From positions 372,001 to 436,000 of the forward strand of contig JADJYK010000001.1 in the NCBI GenBank assembly GCA_016719815.1: a DNA stretch of 64,000 nt. The letters run 5' to 3'. Source of the stretch: Chitinophagaceae bacterium. Its GTDB lineage: Bacteria > Bacteroidota > Bacteroidia > Chitinophagales > Chitinophagaceae. The notes under the pieces were generated by a model. It had not been told where the DNA came from. It worked only from the letters and a program-made list of their open reading frames with translations, and ran no database searches. Positions 26,441-36,470 of the stretch are shown here, piece by piece; position 1 is the first letter of the stretch; every line of letters starts with the position of its first letter. Position numbers and translations under genes: made by a program.

Positions 26441-28378
26441 ATGTCAGCAATTTTGAAATTCCTGAAAAAACAGTTGCAGCACCGTTTCGGTCCTGCATTT
26501 CTGTTACTTTATCTTTTTATCGGGTTTAGTTTTCTGGCAAGGATTATTCTGCTGCTGCTCACTATCGCCCATATCAGTTATAATCCATTGCATATCCTGC
26601 TGGTTTTTGTGGTGGGTTTGTTTTATGATAGTATTGCCGGTCTTTTCTTTACGGGTTTACTGGTATTGTATCTGTGGCTATCTCCGACATGGTGGTATAA
26701 ACAAAAAGCACAAAGAATAATTCTTTATGGTTATTTTATCATTAGCCTTATTCTCCTCGTATTTAACCTGGCTGGTGAAGTAATTTTCTGGCAGGAATAT
26801 GGCAACCGCTATGATTTTATTGCTGTTGATTACCTTGTTTATACGCATGAAGTAATACAAAATATTATTGAATCATTTCCTGTAATCTGGATATTTTCAG
26901 GCATTACCCTTTCGGCTGTTGCAATTTTTCTTTTGATCAGAAAACATCTTCACTACTCTCAGCAGTACCTAATGCGGTTTGGAAAAAGAACGATTTGGTT
27001 CTTTGGATATCTTGTTATTGCTGTATCAGCATTTTTTTTTCTGACAAACCGGTTTCGTTTTTTCAGCAGTAATCATTACACGAATGAACTGGCGGGAAAC
27101 GGTATGTATGAATTTGGAACCGCTTACTTCACCAACGAAATAGATTATTATCAGAAGTATATAACACTGCCCGATGCAGAGGCTTTTGCATTGATGAGGC
27201 AGCAGCTTGCAACCCCGGAGACAAGTTTTTCAGATGCTGTTTCCTTGAATACAAAAAGGATAATAAAGTCAGACAGTGCAGAGAATAAATGGAATGTTGT
27301 AATGATTACTGTGGAAAGCCTCAGCCGAGATTTTATGGCCTATTACGGAAATAAGAATAACATTACGCATTACCTCGACTCACTCATCCCGCATTCATTA
27401 TTCTTTTCTAATTTTTATGCTACCGGAACAAGAACGGTGAGAGGCCTGGAAGCATTGTCGCTGGCCATTCCGCCCACACCGGGCCAGTCAATTGTACGCC
27501 GTCCTCACAATAGCAATTTGTTTACTTTGGGTAACCTGTTGAAGGAAAAAGGATATGAATGCAAATTTGTGTATGGCGGTGTGTCATGGTTTGACAATAT
27601 GGGACCTTACTACGGTGCAAACGGCTACAAGGTGGTTGATAAGTCTGATTTTACAGATGATGAAAAGCATTTTTCTACCGCCTGGGGTTATTGTGACGAG
27701 GATATTTTTACACGAACATTGAAGGAGTGTGACAAAAGCTATAGTGCTGGTAAGCCATTTTTTAACCAGGTACTTACTGTTTCCAATCACAGGCCATATA
27801 CATTTCCAAAAGGAAGAATTAGTAATAACCCGGATGACCAGAGCAGGGAAGGGGCCGTTGCTTATACTGACTGGGCAATCAATGACTTTATTACCAGGGC
27901 AAAAAATAAACCTTGGTTTGCCAATACATTGTTTATTGTGGTGGCAGACCATTGTGCTTCTGCTGCAGGAAAAGTAGAGCTGCCGGTAACAGGTTACCAG
28001 GTTCCCTGCCTGGTGTATGCTCCAAACCTGATAACGCCACAAAAGATGGAAAGGCTGATGAGCCAGATTGACCTTGTGCCAACAGTTTTAGGCCTGATGC
28101 GGATGAACTATCCATCGAAATTTTTCGGTTATGATATATTCAGGCTGGAGCCCGGAAGAGAAAGGGCATTTATAAGCACATATCAAAAACTTGGTTTTAT
28201 TAAGAGTAATAAATTAGTTGTTCTGTCACCTGGTAAAAAAGCGGTTGTGTACAATCCGGATTTTAATACCGGAACGGCAGTAAAATCTGCACCTGACAGT
28301 ACTTTAATTAAAGAAGCTGTGGCCTGGTACCAGGCGGCTTCGTCAATGTTCAGGAAAGGAGAGTATAAGTTCAGGTAG
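26441..28378 (+). CDS. LTA synthase-like sulfatase family membrane protein
   Basis: 645 residues: about five N-terminal TM segments (residues 1-205), then an extracytoplasmic sulfatase/phosphatase-fold domain. The metal-site start VVMITVESLSRDFM, the nucleophile region ATGTRTVRGLEAL (Thr), and LFIVVADHCAS with the late Asp/His ligands are all present. The family includes lipoteichoic acid synthase and phosphoglycerol or phosphoethanolamine transferases. In a Gram-negative Bacteroidota it more likely modifies a periplasmic glycan or lipid with a phospho-substituent. Intact frame; convergent with recQ, 4 bp between stops. Confidence 0.88.
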   Translation: MSAILKFLKKQLQHRFGPAFLLLYLFIGFSFLARIILLLLTIAHISYNPLHILLVFVVGLFYDSIAGLFFTGLLVLYLWLSPTWWYKQKAQRIILYGYFIISLILLVFNLAGEVIFWQEYGNRYDFIAVDYLVYTHEVIQNIIESFPVIWIFSGITLSAVAIFLLIRKHLHYSQQYLMRFGKRTIWFFGYLVIAVSAFFFLTNRFRFFSSNHYTNELAGNGMYEFGTAYFTNEIDYYQKYITLPDAEAFALMRQQLATPETSFSDAVSLNTKRIIKSDSAENKWNVVMITVESLSRDFMAYYGNKNNITHYLDSLIPHSLFFSNFYATGTRTVRGLEALSLAIPPTPGQSIVRRPHNSNLFTLGNLLKEKGYECKFVYGGVSWFDNMGPYYGANGYKVVDKSDFTDDEKHFSTAWGYCDEDIFTRTLKECDKSYSAGKPFFNQVLTVSNHRPYTFPKGRISNNPDDQSREGAVAYTDWAINDFITRAKNKPWFANTLFIVVADHCASAAGKVELPVTGYQVPCLVYAPNLITPQKMERLMSQIDLVPTVLGLMRMNYPSKFFGYDIFRLEPGRERAFISTYQKLGFIKSNKLVVLSPGKKAVVYNPDFNTGTAVKSAPDSTLIKEAVAWYQAASSMFRKGEYKFR

Positions 28379-28382
28379 AGGG

Positions 28383-30320
28383 TTATGATTTAAGCTGCAC
28401 CACTCCGGTGTTCGTCATTTCTACTTTATTCTCACTGTGCAGGAATTCCAGTACTTTCCAAATTTTTTCTTTTTTAATGCCGGAGAGGACATGAAATAAT
28501 TCCTTAGTGTGTAAGGGAGTTGATATTAACAAGTCAACAATACGCCGATGAATTTTCTCAAACTCTTCGCTGCTCATTTTCGCTGATTTCTGCTTCAGGC
28601 AGTTGTCACAGACGCCACATTGTTTTATTAATTCGTCACCAAAGTAAGTGCCAATAACCCTGCTGCGGCATTGGCTTGTTTCTTTTACGTAATCGATCAT
28701 TTGTTTTACCCGCTGCCTGTACACTTCCTTTCTTTTATTGTAAGCAACCATATCAATTACTATGTCATCAGCTTTTATTCTGTTTCTTGGAAAAAAAAGC
28801 TGGGGCTTATCTGTTTGGGGCAGGTATTCAATAACCCCAAAGCGATGCAAATCCTGTAAGTCAGTTATTACCTGGGTAACTTCTTTTTTCATCAGGCTTG
28901 CAATTGCCTTTTCGGAAATATGAACCGGCTGGTCAAATATTCCTGAATATGCTCGCAGCAATGTTTTAATGCATAAATCAAGCCCCGTATGAGTTTTTTC
29001 AAAATCATACAAAGCCTCTTTTGATATGGTAAAAGAAATAGAAGCGGAAAGAAAAACCTGTTCGCTAAAGGCGAGCCATCCATCCTGTTCAAGTGCTTTA
29101 AGCGAATACAACGCAGTGAAACTGGTGAGCTTGAATTTTCGGATGAAATCTGTAAGATCAAATTCGTAATAATTACCTCCGCCAGTCCCGGTTGGCAATT
29201 GTAAATAATTAGAAACAGACTGGTAAATAGTTCTGATATCGTTTAAGGATGGGAACCGGACAGCTATCATTTCCTCCAATTCAAAAGTATCCGATTCATC
29301 ATATAGCAAAACAGCATACGATATTTTTCCGTCACGGCCGGCCCTTCCGGCTTCCTGGTAGTAGTTTTCCAAACAATCCGGCACATCTGCATGTACAACT
29401 GTTCGAACATCAGGTTTGTCTATACCCATTCCAAATGCATTAGTGCAAACTATCACCCTGGTTTTATTATTAATCCATTCTTCCTGCTTTTTGCTTCTTT
29501 CTTGCTGAGGTAAACCAGCATGGTAAAAATCAGCTGAAATATTCTGCAGTTGCAGCAGTTCACTTATCTCTTTCGTTCTTTTTCTGCTTTTGCAATAAAC
29601 AATGCCTGTGCCCGCTACCTTTTTCAGCACCTCAATAATCTTATTGATCTTTGAATCAACCCTGAATACACTATAAGAAAGGTTAGGCCTTTCAAACGAT
29701 TGGCGAAAAACAGAAAACTGATGTTTGTCACCATGCGGCTCCTTTAATTTTTCGCAGATATCTTCCTGCACATCTGGTGTTGCAGAGGCGCTAAGTGCCA
29801 GCACAGGAATACCGGTTAATTCTTTTCTTAGTTCAGCTATACGCAAATAAGGCGGGCGAAAGTCATAACCCCACTGTGAGATACAGTGTGCCTCATCAAC
29901 TGCAATAAGGTTAATGTCAAGACCGGGGAGATATTCCTTGAATAATGAAGTCTCTAAACGCTCAGGTGATACGTACAGAAATTTACAGTTGCTTTCTGTG
30001 GCAACCTTAAAGGTGTTAATCACTTCTTTCCGGCTCATTCCAGAGTAGATAGCAAAGGCTGTGATGTTCTTTTTTCGCAGGTTTTCAACCTGGTCTTTCT
30101 TCAGGGCAATCAGCGGTGAGATAACAAGACAAAGCCCAGGCCTTGCCAGTGCAGGAACCTGGTAACAAAGTGATTTTCCTCCACCTGTGGGCATCAGGGC
30201 TAACGTATCATTTCCGGAAAGAACAGAGTTTATTATGTCTTCCTGAAGTGGACGGAATGAGTTGTAACCCCAGTAGTCCTTGAGGATTGAATCTATAGTT
30301 GATTGTGTGTTGCCAGTCAT
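28383..30320 (-). CDS. recQ: ATP-dependent DNA helicase RecQ
   Basis: 645-residue superfamily 2 helicase with 3'-5' activity in recombination and repair. Walker A is MPTGGGKSLCYQVPAL (about residue 48), the DEAH box DEAHCISQWGYDFRP (about 142), and motif VI YYQEAGRAGRDG. The RecQ zinc cluster follows near residues 550-575 (CRSRVIGTYFG ... CGVCDNC). The C-terminus is short, and I see no clear HRDC domain. The start follows the OmpA-like gene with 1 bp between, so it is likely translated from a shared mRNA. Confidence 0.95.
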   Translation of the reverse strand: MTGNTQSTIDSILKDYWGYNSFRPLQEDIINSVLSGNDTLALMPTGGGKSLCYQVPALARPGLCLVISPLIALKKDQVENLRKKNITAFAIYSGMSRKEVINTFKVATESNCKFLYVSPERLETSLFKEYLPGLDINLIAVDEAHCISQWGYDFRPPYLRIAELRKELTGIPVLALSASATPDVQEDICEKLKEPHGDKHQFSVFRQSFERPNLSYSVFRVDSKINKIIEVLKKVAGTGIVYCKSRKRTKEISELLQLQNISADFYHAGLPQQERSKKQEEWINNKTRVIVCTNAFGMGIDKPDVRTVVHADVPDCLENYYQEAGRAGRDGKISYAVLLYDESDTFELEEMIAVRFPSLNDIRTIYQSVSNYLQLPTGTGGGNYYEFDLTDFIRKFKLTSFTALYSLKALEQDGWLAFSEQVFLSASISFTISKEALYDFEKTHTGLDLCIKTLLRAYSGIFDQPVHISEKAIASLMKKEVTQVITDLQDLHRFGVIEYLPQTDKPQLFFPRNRIKADDIVIDMVAYNKRKEVYRQRVKQMIDYVKETSQCRSRVIGTYFGDELIKQCGVCDNCLKQKSAKMSSEEFEKIHRRIVDLLISTPLHTKELFHVLSGIKKEKIWKVLEFLHSENKVEMTNTGVVQLKS

Positions 30321-30321
30321 T

Positions 30322-31491
30322 TTACGTCTTCCTCCTGAAGATAATAATTTCCACTCTTCTGTTCAAAGATCTTCCTTCAGCAGTTTTATTGCTTGCAACC
30401 GGCCTTTTTTTTCCATAAGGCCGGATATACATCTTTTCTGTGTTTATGATATTATTGTTTATCATCCAATTCTTAACAGACTCACACCGTTGCATGCTTA
30501 ACAGCAGGTTTCTCTTGTCACTTCCAATGGAGTCGGTGTGGCCTTCAATATAGATACTGTCAATACTTTTATTTTGATTATTTGATAAGAAATAATTAAA
30601 TAGAATACTTATAGCAGAAGCTTTCAGTTCTGCTTTGTTAAAGTCAAACAGAACATCATCAAGTTTAAGTGTGTCCGTCCTGATTGGGAGAACTACAGGT
30701 TTAATTGTGGTTTTGTTGTTTGTGTCTGTGTAATTAATAAATGCAATATTCAATTTTCCTTTTCCAAACAGTGAGTAATCCATTTCTTTATGCCTGTAGT
30801 TGTAGGCGAATATTTTGTTCTTATTCTCCTCACTGGCAGGACAGGGTATTTCCTTTTCGTCAACAGGAGTCAGCTCGAAGTTGTCCAATACTAATGCAAC
30901 AGTCTGGGTTCCTGCTAAGGTCTTCTTTCCTGCAACGGTGTCTTCTGAAATAAATGTGCCAAAGGTGAGGTATTGTTCGCTCCCGGTTGCGGTGAATATG
31001 TATTCAAAGGAATAGAATGCTGAATTGGGGATGCTGCGGATATTTGTAATACTGTCGGGGAGCAGATTCTTACTAAAGTGCCTGTTAGGAACATAAAAGT
31101 AGTCGCCAAGGCAAATACCTGGTCGCAGATTCAGTTTAGAGTTAATACGGGCTGATAGAAGTCCTTTAAAAACATACTTTTTGTTTTGCTGAAGCCCGCA
31201 AGAAAGTATAGTGCCAATGACCGGAGTAAATTTTCTGTAGTAGTTCCAGCTATAGAAAATGCCGAATGAATTTTTGCCCAATAATTTTTGGTTAGTTTCA
31301 TTGCTCAGCATCTGTGCCTGCACATCTTTCAGGTAGAACCAGGCCTCCACGCCACATTCGGCATTGTATTCTGTGCAGGTGTTTATTTCTTCAAAACCAC
31401 CATTAAGCAACAGGTTGGTTTGTGCGGTCAGCTTTACTTGCAGTAATACAAACAGTAAGATAATAATAGCTACTGCATATCTTTTGTACAT
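30322..31491 (-). CDS. OmpA-family outer-membrane protein
   Basis: 389 residues with an N-terminal hydrophobic signal (YAVAIIILLFVLLQVKLTAQ). An unrecognised N-terminal region resembles a carbohydrate-binding-like sandwich (LLLNGGFEEINTC, LVLDNFELTPV). The C-terminal OmpA domain, about residues 275-385, has VLFDFNKAELKASA, IEGHTDSIGSDKRNLLLS and GRSLNRRVEI, which bind peptidoglycan. It lies 3 bp downstream of copA and 1 bp upstream of recQ, an unusual mix of functions in one probable transcript. Confidence 0.88.
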   Translation of the reverse strand: MYKRYAVAIIILLFVLLQVKLTAQTNLLLNGGFEEINTCTEYNAECGVEAWFYLKDVQAQMLSNETNQKLLGKNSFGIFYSWNYYRKFTPVIGTILSCGLQQNKKYVFKGLLSARINSKLNLRPGICLGDYFYVPNRHFSKNLLPDSITNIRSIPNSAFYSFEYIFTATGSEQYLTFGTFISEDTVAGKKTLAGTQTVALVLDNFELTPVDEKEIPCPASEENKNKIFAYNYRHKEMDYSLFGKGKLNIAFINYTDTNNKTTIKPVVLPIRTDTLKLDDVLFDFNKAELKASAISILFNYFLSNNQNKSIDSIYIEGHTDSIGSDKRNLLLSMQRCESVKNWMINNNIINTEKMYIRPYGKKRPVASNKTAEGRSLNRRVEIIIFRRKT

Positions 31492-31494
31492 GCG

Positions 31495-33663
31495 TCAAAT
31501 GACTTTTTTTACAAACAACCTCACAGAATTTATAGCCAGTACCACATCGCTTAAACCCATTACCAGTGCGCCGAAGGTAGGGGTTAATAGCCCGAATGCT
31601 GCTACCGGTATGGCAACAATGTTGTAGGCAAAGGCCCAGAACAGGTTTTGTTTGATGGTGAGATAAGTATGTTTGCCGAGTCCCAATGCAGTCGGAAGAT
31701 TTTTAAGTCCGTGATTCATCAGGATTACCTGTGCACTTTGCACCGCAATTTGTGATGCCTCATTCAGGGAGATGCCGATTGTTGCTTTGGCAAGAGCTGG
31801 AGCATCATTAATACCGTCGCCCACCATTGCGGTAGGCATGGCTGCAGAGAATTCTGCAATCTTATCGAGTTTTTGTTGCGGGGTTTGCTCGGCGATTACG
31901 GTATCAATTCCCAGCAAAGAAGCCATTTCTTCACATTTTGATTTTCTGTCGCCGCTTAGCAAAATTGTTTTGATGTTTTTACTGTGCAGGTAGTCAATCA
32001 CTTTCTTTGCTTCCGGCCTTATTTCGTCTTTCACATCAATCCATCCAAGCAGTTCATTCTTTTTTATCACATAAACGTTGTGATGGTCATCATTTGTTAA
32101 TTCCTGACTGTCCGTCAGGCAGGCTACTGTTGCTTTAAATGACCCGGCAATAAATTTATTTCCTTCTTTATCTTCGGCCACCATGCCAAGGCCTTTCACT
32201 TCCTCTATCTTTTTCCAGTGAATAACATCTTTTGTTTTCCACTCCTCGTTTATTGTTTTGGCAATTGGATGATTGGAGTATTTTTCAAGACTAAAGACGA
32301 TTTTCTTAAACTCGGCTTCTTCGCCAACTAAAAATTTGAAACCAGAAACGATGAAATTACCTGTTGTCAGCGTTCCGGTTTTATCAAACACTACCTGCTT
32401 AATGTCTTTGAATGTTTCAAGGCTGGTAGCGTTACGAAACAGAATGCCGGTTTTTGCTGCACGGCCCAGACCTACGGCAATAGCTGCAGGAGTGGCAAGG
32501 CCCATGGCGCAGGGACAGGCTATCACCAGTACAGCAATACTCCGCATCAGGGCAGGTGTGAATTCGTTTAATACAATCCAACTTGCAATGAAGGTAACGG
32601 CTGCTATTACAAGTACGAGTGGGATAAAAACGGCACTTATTCTGTCTGCAAGTAACTGAGCAGGCGGTTTCTCACCTTGTGCCTGCTTTACCATGTTTAT
32701 TATTCCGGAAAGAACTGTGTCATCGCCAATGGCTGTAACCTGTGCTTTTACAGTACCATCTGTAATTACACTGCCGCCAATCAGCTTATCCTTTCCTTGT
32801 TTATGCAGGGGAATACTCTCGCCCGTGATTATTGCTTCGTTAACATGTACTTCACCCCAAAGTATCTTACAGTCGATAGGTACTTGCTCGCCACTTTTGA
32901 TAAGGATTAAGTCGCCGACACGAAGCATGGTATTCTCAACAGGAAAGATCTGTTCCTTATGTTCATCGTCGAATGCAATCATATTGGCCATCACTTTTTG
33001 TGATTTGGCCAGTTTATTCAGTTCTCTTTGTGTGGAGGCAATGGAGGTTTCTTCCATGTAGTTACCCAAAAAGACAAGTGTTATAATAGTTGCTGCGGTT
33101 TCATAAAACATATATTGTTCAGCCTGTCCGGTAAACGAACCATACAAACTGTACACAAAAGCTGCGGTAGCTCCAATCGCAATAAGTACATTCATATTGG
33201 GCATTCCATTACGGATGCTTTTCCAGGCACTTTTGCCAAAGAAACTCATACCCACAATATAGACAGGAATGGTAAGTCCCATTTGTACCCAGTGATTCAT
33301 TATCCAGCTAAAATATTTGCTGTGATGAAGCCCGGGAATCATGTGCGTCATCAGCAATAATGTAAAAGGAAAGCAAAACCAGAATCTTTGCAAATGGGTA
33401 GAGAAGAACCTGGTTTGTACGTCATCATGGTCGTGGTCATGTGCATGGTCGCCAGTCTTAGTTCCAACTACAGTATAGCCGAGGTCTGTTATACCCTTTT
33501 TAAGTTTGTCGGTAGTTAGTTCTGCCTCTGCATCAAAAAGAACATCCCCAGTTGCGTAATTCACTTTTATGTTCTTCATGCCCTGCTTCTCAAGGTACTT
33601 ATGAATATTTAAGGCGCAGGTGTTGCAGTCCATTCCATCTACTTTCCACTGTACTTTTTCCAT
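31495..33663 (-). CDS. copA: Copper-translocating P-type ATPase
   Basis: 722-residue P1B-type ATPase for Cu(I) export. The N-terminal heavy-metal-associated domain has GMDCNTC (residues 9-15). A His/Asp-rich stretch (HAHDHDHDD) follows near residue 75. The transmembrane metal site CPCAMGLATP is near residue 382, the phosphorylation motif DKTGTLTTG near 428, the ATP-binding NHPIAKT after it, and GDGINDAPALAKA near 616. The CPC motif and the HMA type point to Cu(I). It starts a tight minus-strand run with the OmpA-like gene and recQ. It may balance the copper-uptake receptor at 36471 (inference). Confidence 0.93.
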   Translation of the reverse strand: MEKVQWKVDGMDCNTCALNIHKYLEKQGMKNIKVNYATGDVLFDAEAELTTDKLKKGITDLGYTVVGTKTGDHAHDHDHDDVQTRFFSTHLQRFWFCFPFTLLLMTHMIPGLHHSKYFSWIMNHWVQMGLTIPVYIVGMSFFGKSAWKSIRNGMPNMNVLIAIGATAAFVYSLYGSFTGQAEQYMFYETAATIITLVFLGNYMEETSIASTQRELNKLAKSQKVMANMIAFDDEHKEQIFPVENTMLRVGDLILIKSGEQVPIDCKILWGEVHVNEAIITGESIPLHKQGKDKLIGGSVITDGTVKAQVTAIGDDTVLSGIINMVKQAQGEKPPAQLLADRISAVFIPLVLVIAAVTFIASWIVLNEFTPALMRSIAVLVIACPCAMGLATPAAIAVGLGRAAKTGILFRNATSLETFKDIKQVVFDKTGTLTTGNFIVSGFKFLVGEEAEFKKIVFSLEKYSNHPIAKTINEEWKTKDVIHWKKIEEVKGLGMVAEDKEGNKFIAGSFKATVACLTDSQELTNDDHHNVYVIKKNELLGWIDVKDEIRPEAKKVIDYLHSKNIKTILLSGDRKSKCEEMASLLGIDTVIAEQTPQQKLDKIAEFSAAMPTAMVGDGINDAPALAKATIGISLNEASQIAVQSAQVILMNHGLKNLPTALGLGKHTYLTIKQNLFWAFAYNIVAIPVAAFGLLTPTFGALVMGLSDVVLAINSVRLFVKKVI

Positions 33664-33789
33664 GCCGCAAATTTACCAAACATATTTATCGGAAGGTTTT
33701 GAAATGAGAAATACTATTACAACAGTGTTGCAAACCATGGGCGAATTATCATTTCCTGTTTCGGGAATGCGATTGTTAGTGTTGAATCC

Positions 33790-33797
33790 TATTTTTG
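33790..33797 (+). promoter_or_regulatory. TAnnTTTG -7 element, 4 nt before tsaE
   Basis: TATTTTTG ends at 33797, with ATG at 33802, again implying a very short or absent leader. It lies in the divergent copA/tsaE gap. Confidence 0.5.
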
Positions 33798-33801
33798 TGT
33801 A

Positions 33802-34215
33802 ATGGAATGGACTTACACCCTGGATGAAATCAAAAGTGCAGCAGCTGCATTCTGGAAGACACAGGCCGGAAAAAAGGTCTTTGCTTTTTACGGGCAGATG
33901 GGTGCCGGAAAAACTACGTTTGTTATTGCCCTTTGCGAGGCAAAAGGAGTAAGCAGCACGGTGAGTAGTCCTACTTTTTCAATAATTAATGATTATGACT
34001 GTGGCCTGGAAACAATTTATCACATGGACCTATACCGCCTGAAAGATGAAACCGAGGCTCAAAGAGCTGGAGTGGAGGATGCTCTTTACAGCGGAAATTT
34101 CTGTTTAGTAGAATGGCCGGAAAAAGCTCCGGGCATTTTTCCAGAGGATACAGTATATGTAAGTATAGATGTAGTAGATGAGAAAACAAGGAGGCTAAAA
34201 ATTAACGGTATTTGA
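33802..34215 (+). CDS. tsaE: tRNA threonylcarbamoyladenosine biosynthesis ATPase TsaE
   Basis: 137-residue P-loop ATPase needed with TsaB and TsaD to make t6A37 in ANN-decoding tRNAs. Walker A is GQMGAGKTTF (about residue 33). The family motifs SSPTFSIINDY, YHMDLYRLKDETEA and LVEWPEKA are all present. Length is normal. The alanine dehydrogenase gene follows 53 bp downstream on the same strand. Confidence 0.94.
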   Translation: MEWTYTLDEIKSAAAAFWKTQAGKKVFAFYGQMGAGKTTFVIALCEAKGVSSTVSSPTFSIINDYDCGLETIYHMDLYRLKDETEAQRAGVEDALYSGNFCLVEWPEKAPGIFPEDTVYVSIDVVDEKTRRLKINGI

Positions 34216-34268
34216 GTATATTTGGTAATAACGATTTTAGCCAGTAACTAACAACTTTTTAACCCGAG

Positions 34269-35483
34269 ATGAGTCACCAGAAGCCGATAGTAAGTACCTC
34301 GTTCAGCTATGAAACATTAGAAGAAACCCTGGACATTAAGCCACGAACAGAAGGCATGATGATTGGCATTCCTAAAGAAATTGCGTTCCAGGAAAACCGT
34401 GTGGGGCTTACGCCTGATGCGGTGAGTGTGTTGGTAAGCAACGGCCACCAGGTGATGGTGGAGCATAATGCAGGTGAGGCGTCACACTTTAGGGATAAAG
34501 ACTACAGTGAGGCCGGTGCAAAGATTGTTTTTTCAAGGGAAGACGTTTACAAAGCTCCAATTCTGGTAAAAAGTGCACCGGTAATTGATGAAGATTTGCC
34601 ATTGCTACAGCTGAACCAGTTGATAATATCTCCTATTCATCAGTCGGTGCTTAAAACTGAAATATTGGAAAAGATGATGGAGAAGAGAATTACTGCTATC
34701 TCGTTTGAAAACCTGAAAGACGACAGCGATTCTTATCCCATTGTGCGCAGCATGAGTGAGATTGCCGGAAGTGCCGTTATGCTGATTGCAGCCCAATATC
34801 TTGGCTCGGCCAATCATGGTAAGGGGGTGCTACTCGGCGGAATTTCTGGCATTGCACCCACTAAGGTTATAATCATAGGTGCCGGCATTGTAGGTGAATA
34901 TGCAGCAAGAACGGCAATGGCCCTGGGCGCATCTGTAAAAGTGTTTGACAATGATGTGTACCGGCTGAAACGATTGCAGAATAATATTGGTCACCGTATG
35001 TGGACATCAGTAATTGAGCCACGGATGCTGGCAAAGCAACTTAAAACCTGCGAGGTGGCTGTAGGTGCGTTAGGTTCTGAAACAGGCAGAACGCCTTTGG
35101 TGGTTACCGAAGAAATGGTAAGTAATATGCGGCCCGGTTCTGTGATTATTGATGTAAGTATTGACCGGGGCGGTTGCTTTGAAACATCAGAAATTACTTC
35201 ACATGAGCATCCCATTTTTATGAAATACGGGGTGATACATTATTGTGTGCCCAATATTCCTTCCGGCTTTGCCCGCACTGCTTCACAGGCTATAAGCAAT
35301 GTAATTATGCCTTTACTGCTGGAGGCTGCGGATGAGGGCGGATTTGAAAAACTCATCTGGCATAAACTGCACCTGCGAAGTGGCATCTATTTGTTTAAGG
35401 GGTCTCTCACCAACTTTTACCTGAGCCAGCGTTTCGATTTAAAATATACGGATTTGAATTTGCTGATTGCGAGTAAGCGATAG
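34269..35483 (+). CDS. ald: Alanine dehydrogenase
   Basis: 404-residue NAD-dependent enzyme interconverting L-alanine with pyruvate and ammonia. It is of the AlaDh/PNT type: IGIPKEIAFQENRVGLTPDAV near the N-terminus with the substrate-binding Arg/Lys region, a Rossmann motif IIGAGIVGEYAARTAMALGA, and the C-terminal GGCFETSEITSHEHP. The first 30 residues before MMIGIPKE are an N-terminal extension; an alternative start at the internal MM cannot be excluded. It lies downstream of tsaE. Confidence 0.92.
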   Translation: MSHQKPIVSTSFSYETLEETLDIKPRTEGMMIGIPKEIAFQENRVGLTPDAVSVLVSNGHQVMVEHNAGEASHFRDKDYSEAGAKIVFSREDVYKAPILVKSAPVIDEDLPLLQLNQLIISPIHQSVLKTEILEKMMEKRITAISFENLKDDSDSYPIVRSMSEIAGSAVMLIAAQYLGSANHGKGVLLGGISGIAPTKVIIIGAGIVGEYAARTAMALGASVKVFDNDVYRLKRLQNNIGHRMWTSVIEPRMLAKQLKTCEVAVGALGSETGRTPLVVTEEMVSNMRPGSVIIDVSIDRGGCFETSEITSHEHPIFMKYGVIHYCVPNIPSGFARTASQAISNVIMPLLLEAADEGGFEKLIWHKLHLRSGIYLFKGSLTNFYLSQRFDLKYTDLNLLIASKR

Positions 35484-35595
35484 GATATATTCTCTTTTTT
35501 TTGTACTTCTGTATTTATATATGTACATTTAGCTACCTACCTTAAGAATTCTTTGTAATTCTATCAGACATTTATTAATCAAAAACAAAACCAAC

Positions 35596-36389
35596 ATGAA
35601 AAAAATGCTAATCTTCCTGGCAGGATTATTTATTCTTGCCTGTAACAACCAAAATGCAAACAAGGAGGAAAAAAAGTTAAGTACAGCGATCTTGTAAATG
35701 AACAGCTCACAGGAGAAGTTCAACTTGTTGAAGAATCGCCATACAAAGTGGACAGTTCCGGGAAAGTTGGAGATATGGATTCCTGTTGCATAGATGTGGT
35801 TGAATACGATGAAAACGGCAATGCAATCAGGTATACTTCAAAAGACAGTAAGGGAAATATAAAGAGTCAGTCTGTTTATACAAGGCATGAAACTGGTTTA
35901 TGGGTCGGTTCAACTGATACAAAGGAGGGCGGAAAGCCTGTTGGATCTATGAAAGTTGGCGTGGATGAAAAAGGGCACTATACAATTGCAGAAGCTTTTG
36001 ATTCTACAGGTAAGCTTGAATTCTATTATACAGAAACGAAGCAAAATGACTTTGGGCAGGTTATTGCATGGAAGCAATATGATAAGGACAGTGTTTTCAG
36101 AGCGCAGGGAGAAGCAACATATAATAAGAATCTGCAAACAGGTTTTGTCATGAAAGACAGCGTTGGCAAGATTAAATCTTCTTCTGCATACAAGTATAAT
36201 GATAAGGGGGAGCAAACAGAAGTTTCGAATACTGCAGTTACAAAAGATTCAACAACAACAAAACTGACAAAATATACCTACGAAACTCATGATGAGAGCG
36301 GTAACTGGACACAACGAACAACCTGGGATGAAAAAGGAAAAGCAACAAAAACCACAAAAAGGGTTTATACTTATAGGAAGAAGGAGTAG
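35596..36389 (+). CDS. Lipoprotein, unknown, frameshifted
   Basis: About 264 residues after joining. MKKMLIFLAGLFILAC gives a lipobox with Cys 16. The frame then breaks at the A run 35669-35675: one more A continues as KVKYSDLVNEQLTGEVQLVEES. The mature part is rich in charged residues and has YD/RHS-like short repeats (VVEYDENGNAIRYTSKDSKGN, YNDKGEQTEVS, DESGNWTQRTTWDEKGKATK). That repeated D-x-x-G-N pattern resembles antigen-like surface lipoproteins in Bacteroidota. The function is unknown. Confidence 0.72.
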
Positions 36390-36420
36390 GTTGTCGTTTC
36401 AATTAATTCTACTGGTAAAT

Positions 36421-36454
36421 AAATAGTGTTGGTTATGTATAACGAACACTATTT
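36421..36454. terminator. Hairpin between convergent genes
   Basis: Perfect 10-bp stem AAATAGTGTT/AACACTATTT (36421-36430 with 36445-36454) between a plus-strand lipoprotein gene and the minus-strand receptor gene. It could act in both directions. A second stem TTTTCTGA/TCAGAAAA (36456-36463 with 36471-36478) overlaps the receptor stop codon. Confidence 0.7.
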
Positions 36455-36470
36455 ATTTTCTGATTATTTG

